Of a stretch of DNA of 64,000 nt, positions 60,717 through 64,000 are shown piece after piece (within the stretch, counting starts at the first letter, position 1; every line of letters begins with the position of its first letter). The notes under the pieces are model-generated. The model ran no database searches, was not told the DNA's origin, and saw nothing but the letters and a program-made list of their open reading frames with translations. The translations under genes and the position numbers were made by a program. The DNA is from Ignavibacteriota bacterium (GTDB taxonomy: Bacteria > Bacteroidota > Ignavibacteria > Ignavibacteriales > Ignavibacteriaceae): NCBI GenBank assembly GCA_013285405.1, contig CP053446.1, forward strand, positions 2,021,985 through 2,085,984, given 5' to 3'.

Positions 60717-61469
60717 TTAAAGTGTGTTTCTCAGCTTTGTCAATCCTGTCTTACTAACGGGAAGCTGTTTACTGTTCTTCAGAATAATTTGGTAGGATTC
60801 TTTTCCGGTTTGTTCAAGGTGCTGAATAAAATCAACATTGATGATATATGAACGATGAATTCTTATAAAATTATTTTCATTAAGATGGTTCTCGAAATAT
60901 TTCATCGTCTTTTGTTTGAGGAATCTTCCCTGATCGCAGTTTATCATCACATAATCGTCCTGAGCTTCCAGCCATTTTATTGTTTCCACAGGAATGATTG
61001 AGATTTTTGAACCTTCTTTAATAACAACTCTTTCAAGATACTCTATCTTTTCATCTTTATAATCAATAATATTTTTAATTACAGTATCGTGTTCAAATTT
61101 ATCCTGCAGGAAATTTAAAGATTTTTTTAGTGCATCATTAAAACGTTCTTCAGAAAAAGGTTTGAGCAGATAATCTGCTGCACTCACTTCAAATGCTTTG
61201 ATTGCATAATGATCGAAAGCAGTTGTGAAAATTATTACGGGTGGTTCTTCGAGAAGTTCAAGCATTTCAAAGCCGCTAATTTTTGGCATTTGAATATCGA
61301 GGAAAATTATGTCCGGTTTTAGCTCATTGATTTTTTTTATTGCATCAAATCCATTTGAACATTCTGCAACAATCTCAACTTCGGGATGATTTTTCAGATA
61401 GCCTTTTGTTATTTCACGGGCTAACTTTTCATCATCGATTATGATGGCTGTGATTTTACTTTTTGGCAT
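60717..61469 (-). CDS. LytTR-family response regulator
   Basis: 250 aa from ATG at 61469 (MPKSKITAIIIDDE). The receiver domain (about 5-120) has the acidic pair Asp12-Asp13, phospho-acceptor Asp58 in FLDIQMP, Thr in 'IIFTTAFDHYAIKAF' and Lys in LLKPFSEERF. The LytTR DNA-binding domain (about 145-245) has 'IKWLEAQDDYVMI', 'FIRIHRSYIINVDFI' and 'LPVSKTGLTKLR'. A longer in-frame ORF to 61529 exists, but its 20 extra residues are encoded by the end of the neighbouring inverted-repeat cassette and are probably not translated. The cognate sensor gene lies upstream on the same strand, separated by that cassette. Confidence 0.92.
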   Translation of the reverse strand: MPKSKITAIIIDDEKLAREITKGYLKNHPEVEIVAECSNGFDAIKKINELKPDIIFLDIQMPKISGFEMLELLEEPPVIIFTTAFDHYAIKAFEVSAADYLLKPFSEERFNDALKKSLNFLQDKFEHDTVIKNIIDYKDEKIEYLERVVIKEGSKISIIPVETIKWLEAQDDYVMINCDQGRFLKQKTMKYFENHLNENNFIRIHRSYIINVDFIQHLEQTGKESYQIILKNSKQLPVSKTGLTKLRNTL

Positions 61470-61490
61470 AATTTGTATGAGTTTTATTTT

Positions 61491-61969
61491 GTGACTATTC
61501 GTGAAATTAGTGGCTGATGCGGTTGCCACGAATTACACTAATTAACACAAATTATAATACCAATCTTTGAAATTTTAGAGAATCTTCTCCGAAATTTACG
61601 ATAATACCTAGTTTATTTTTGGATGCACTTAAGTAATTTAATGTTTGTTTAGTGAATCCTTCTATAATTCCGCTCACTGCTTTTACTTCTAAAATTATTT
61701 TATCGTAAACTACAAAATCTGCATGATATTTGTGAGGTAAGATTATCTCTTTGTATGGTATAGAATATTCTTTTTCTCTTTCGTATGGAATAATGTTTTT
61801 CTTAAATTCAAATTCAATTGCATCCTTATAAATTATTTCTAAAAATCCCCGACCAAGAGTTCTATGTACTTCCATACAAATTCCAATAATTTTATAAAAT
61901 TCATCTTTATATATCAATTCAGCCATAGTTTATTTTTTTAGTGAAAATTAGTGAGATTCGTGGCTATGG
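61491..61969. mobile_element. Inverted-repeat cassette carrying a GxxExxY gene
   Basis: A 24-nt inverted repeat, GCCACGAATTACACTAATTAACAC-type at 61525-61548 and its imperfect complement at 61941-61964 (20 of 24 matches), flanks a single gene on the minus strand. The left end also carries the related direct stretch ATTCGTGAAATTAGTGGC (61497-61514), complementary to the part at 61525-61533. These CACGAATT/AATTCGTG ends are typical of stand-alone GxxExxY genes in bacterial genomes. No transposase is encoded. It divides the sensor and regulator genes of a two-component operon. Confidence 0.6.
61552..61926 (-). CDS. GxxExxY protein (PD-(D/E)XK nuclease-like)
   Basis: 124 aa. The name motif is G27-F-L-E30-I-I-Y33 in 'HRTLGRGFLEIIYKDA', and the nuclease-like core has Asp70 in HADFVV and Glu80-x-Lys82 in 'IILEVKAVSG', the D...ExK arrangement of the PD-(D/E)XK fold. 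'FTKQTLNYLSASKNKLGIIVNFG' completes the family. Function is unknown; members often occur in short repeat-flanked cassettes or 23S rRNA intervening sequences. Base composition is lower in G+C than its neighbours by eye. It is intact, unlike the four-helix-bundle copy 900 nt away. Confidence 0.88.
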   Translation of the reverse strand: MAELIYKDEFYKIIGICMEVHRTLGRGFLEIIYKDAIEFEFKKNIIPYEREKEYSIPYKEIILPHKYHADFVVYDKIILEVKAVSGIIEGFTKQTLNYLSASKNKLGIIVNFGEDSLKFQRLVL

Positions 61970-61977
61970 TTTGGTTT

Positions 61978-63069
61978 CTAATTATTACGAATATCTTCCT
62001 CAATTGGTATAAATAAAGTCACACTAAAAATACCTTTTTCTTTTTTTACTTCCATCAAGTCATTTCGTTTATAAATAAGATTTAATCTGTCGTTTATATT
62101 TTTAAGTCCCACGCCCGTACCTTTTCTTGATTTGGTTGATTCATCAAAATTATTGATCAACTGGATTTTTAAATATCCTTCATCTCCGGATGATTTCATT
62201 CGGACAAAACTACACTTTAAAGTTAGTAATACTTTATCAAAAGTTTCATAAACAGCGTGCTTGATTACATTCTCAAATAACGGTTGAAGAATCATATTCG
62301 GTATTTCAATTTTGCTGCAATCATCATTTAACTCTTCCCTGTAATCAAACTTATCTTCAAAGCGAATCTTTTCGATATCAAGATAAAGACGAATATTTTT
62401 TAATTCCTCACTTAACTTATTTTTCTCTCTTTCGTTTGTAGCCAGTATATACCTGAGAAAATCAGCAAGCTTTATTATCATCTCTTTTGCTTTTTTTGGA
62501 TCGATTTCTGTTAAAGCACTCATTGAATTCATACTATTAAAAATAAAATGAGGATTGATTTGAAACTTCAGTGATCTTAATTCTGCTTGTGTTACCAGAT
62601 TTTTTAATTCTGATTCTTTAAGGGATCTTTCCTGCAGTTCAGAATAATATGAAACTAGATAGTAAAAAGAAACTACGATTGCATAAAGAAGAAACCCAAC
62701 GAGAAATCGCCAAAGAATAGTTTTGTAAAAATAATTTTCGTATCTATCACCAAACCCAATTATCGGAACCATTAACAGATAGATAAACAGCACCCATAAA
62801 CCCGAAGAAATAATCGCACTGATGGTATGACTAATAAAAATTTTAAATAGATGATTTTGCTCAATCGAAATATATTTTGCGGGATAATGCCAGATGATTG
62901 TTAACCCAGATAGCAATATGGCAGAAACAAGACTTTCTACAACAGATGCATACAGATCAAGTTTCAGACCGAAAAACAAAATCAGAAAACTGATAACCGC
63001 GAATGAAACGGAATACAGCAGAAGAATTATTATGTTCCTGAAATTCCGGAGAATGGGATTGTCTTGCAT
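61978..63069 (-). CDS. LytS/YehU-type sensor histidine kinase
   Basis: 363 aa. Four membrane helices (about 12-33, 44-60, 75-105 and 118-142) form a sensor without a large external loop. A short coiled part (about 143-165) precedes the His_kinase (PF06580) domain with the phospho-acceptor His174 in FQINPHFIFNSMNSM, and the ATPase region has 'PNMILQPLFENVIKHAVYE' (N box) and 'GTGVGLKNINDRL' (G box). It pairs with the LytTR regulator downstream, from which it is separated by the GxxExxY cassette. The LiaF-like gene 12 nt upstream makes a three-gene unit. Confidence 0.9.
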   Translation of the reverse strand: MQDNPILRNFRNIIILLLYSVSFAVISFLILFFGLKLDLYASVVESLVSAILLSGLTIIWHYPAKYISIEQNHLFKIFISHTISAIISSGLWVLFIYLLMVPIIGFGDRYENYFYKTILWRFLVGFLLYAIVVSFYYLVSYYSELQERSLKESELKNLVTQAELRSLKFQINPHFIFNSMNSMSALTEIDPKKAKEMIIKLADFLRYILATNEREKNKLSEELKNIRLYLDIEKIRFEDKFDYREELNDDCSKIEIPNMILQPLFENVIKHAVYETFDKVLLTLKCSFVRMKSSGDEGYLKIQLINNFDESTKSRKGTGVGLKNINDRLNLIYKRNDLMEVKKEKGIFSVTLFIPIEEDIRNN

Positions 63070-63081
63070 CAGTCAGACAGC

Positions 63082-63801
63082 TTACAAATAAGTTTTAACT
63101 TCGCCGCCGCCAAACATCGCCAAACCTTTGATATGCAAGGTTCTGGTTTGATCAATTACAATACTTGGATTCCTGACTGCTTTGTTTGAAAATCCACCCA
63201 GTATTGAAGTTACATTTATTACAACGTTCCATTCTTTGGGCAGAATTATCGTTGTCCCTCCAAAAATGCAAAGCACATCGAGAACATTATCACCTTCAGC
63301 AAGCTGACAATTGATAAGATTAATTTCTGAACCGCCGAAAATGGCTGTGATATTTCCTCCCTGAAAATTACCTGATGAAATTATCTTGGTCCCACCACCG
63401 AAAATTGATACATCATCAATTTTATCTTTGTTCACATTAAAAGTACCCGACTCACTTCCTGTTTCGGAATCAATTTTTCTTTTTCTAAGTATAATGTAAA
63501 TGCCAAGAATGATAAAGAAAATCGGAAGAATGATTCCGCCATCGTAATCAACTTCCGGGAAGATTTTTGGTATGAGGAAGAGAAAACCTATTCCTGTTAA
63601 AATTCCTCCAAGAAATTTTTTCTCAGTATTTACTAGCACGAACAATCCGATCACAAACATTATGAACGACCAGGAAAAAATAACATGAGCAATTCTGAAA
63701 TGAAGAATGTTCATTGTGTTGAGAAGAAATATCCCACCAAGAAATATTAATATTCCACCAAGTAAAACCCTTTTATCCATAGATCTTTTATTTTCAGACA
63801 T
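63082..63801 (-). CDS. LiaF-like membrane protein with DUF5668-type helices
   Basis: 239 aa. The N-terminal half has four membrane segments (about 10-28, 37-54, 62-80 and 88-107) of the LiaI/LiaF-like DUF5668 type. The C-terminal half (about 130-239) is a right-handed beta structure with repeating 'VSIFGGGTKII', 'ITAIFGGSEIN', 'LCIFGGTTII', 'TSILGGFSNK' and 'LAMFGGGEVKTYL', the LiaF C-terminal domain. In Firmicutes LiaF inhibits the LiaS sensor in the cell-wall antibiotic response. Here it directly precedes a LytS-like kinase, so a comparable inhibitor-kinase-regulator system is inferred. AAGGAG lies upstream of the start. Confidence 0.85.
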   Translation of the reverse strand: MSENKRSMDKRVLLGGILIFLGGIFLLNTMNILHFRIAHVIFSWSFIMFVIGLFVLVNTEKKFLGGILTGIGFLFLIPKIFPEVDYDGGIILPIFFIILGIYIILRKRKIDSETGSESGTFNVNKDKIDDVSIFGGGTKIISSGNFQGGNITAIFGGSEINLINCQLAEGDNVLDVLCIFGGTTIILPKEWNVVINVTSILGGFSNKAVRNPSIVIDQTRTLHIKGLAMFGGGEVKTYL

Positions 63802-63854
63802 TTTTTGCTCCTTTAATTAAATCTCTGCCAAAACGTATGCAAAATAAACAATGT

Positions 63855-63938
63855 ATGAAAGAAAAAATCGGTGAGTTGTGGAAAAAGCTCGGTGAAAGGG
63901 GTTTGAAAACAGTATGGTTGTATGAATGTATGATTTAA
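63855..63938 (+). pseudogene. Possible gene remnant before the edge repeat
   Basis: A 27-codon frame from ATG 63855: MKEKIGELWKKLGERG, which has the look of the first helix of a small winged-helix (DUF2582-like) protein, then runs into the repeat as LKTVWLYECMI and stops. It may be a gene cut off by the repeat or chance. Very weak support. Confidence 0.15.
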
Positions 63939-63971
63939 TAATTCCATACATCCATACAGTCATACAAATAA
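63913..63971. repeat. TGTATG/CATACA inverted repeat at the right edge
   Basis: A series of TGTATG-type units (TATGGTTGTATGAATGTATG) faces CATACATCCATACAGTCATACA-type units, separated by ATTTAATAATTC. Similar repeats border stand-alone four-helix-bundle genes, so this may be the edge of a third cassette lying beyond the window, or a simple hairpin upstream of the LiaF-like gene. Confidence 0.4.
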
Positions 63972-64000
63972 TAGTTTAAATTCGTTCTGCTTCCGCTTCA

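Overview
The window is a low-GC bacterial chromosome segment. Its character points to the Ignavibacteria/Chlorobi branch of Bacteroidota. Evidence: a fused lpxC-fabZ gene, two tandem ompH/skp genes behind bamA, and at least six secreted proteins ending in a type IX secretion (T9SS, Por) sorting domain with the core QNYPNPFNP, which is very common in Ignavibacteriales. Shine-Dalgarno sites (GGAGG, AGGA) are readable and several starts are TTG or GTG. The assignment is inference; no rRNA or other phylogenetic marker was compared.

Layout. 1-9770 is an outer-membrane biogenesis operon: uppS (3' end only), bamA, two ompH, lpxD, lpxC-fabZ, lpxA, a LipM-like lipoyl transferase, panB and a secreted propeller protein. 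9900-16333 holds three tandem T9SS cargo genes sharing a paralogous domain. 16443-27697 is a second envelope operon: separate heptose kinase and adenylyltransferase (rfaE1, rfaE2), tamB, rnr and a protease/propeller/barrel fusion, joined by 1-4 nt overlaps. 28110-33300 is a translation block: prs, rplY (ctc), pth, then rpsF-ssb-rpsR-rplI, with rpmB opposite. 33514-43363 is metabolic: a YciO-like protein, an SDR, an AmrS radical SAM enzyme, pyruvate kinase coupled to a Lon-like protease, an aminotransferase, a DUF2911 protein and a phosphohexomutase. 43473-49782 has a cysteine-rich small protein, an S46 dipeptidyl-peptidase, a small barrel, a thermonuclease, and an amino-sugar kinase/MFS pair that looks like cell-wall recycling. 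50259-55819 is a second T9SS cargo cluster including an M6-type metalloprotease. 55935-63801 has a class V aminotransferase, a cytidylate-kinase-like protein, an acylating aldehyde dehydrogenase, and a LiaF/LytS/LytTR-like envelope-stress system.

The most unusual part is 60.2-62.0 kb. Two small single-gene cassettes with inverted-repeat ends sit there: a decayed four-helix-bundle (23S rRNA IVP family) gene, and an intact GxxExxY (PD-(D/E)XK-like) gene lodged between the sensor kinase and its response regulator. The cassette end even supplies a spurious N-terminal extension to the regulator ORF. Several other short palindromic elements occur between genes, and one lies in frame inside a T9SS sorting domain. 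No rRNA, tRNA, CRISPR array, prophage or transposase gene was recognised.
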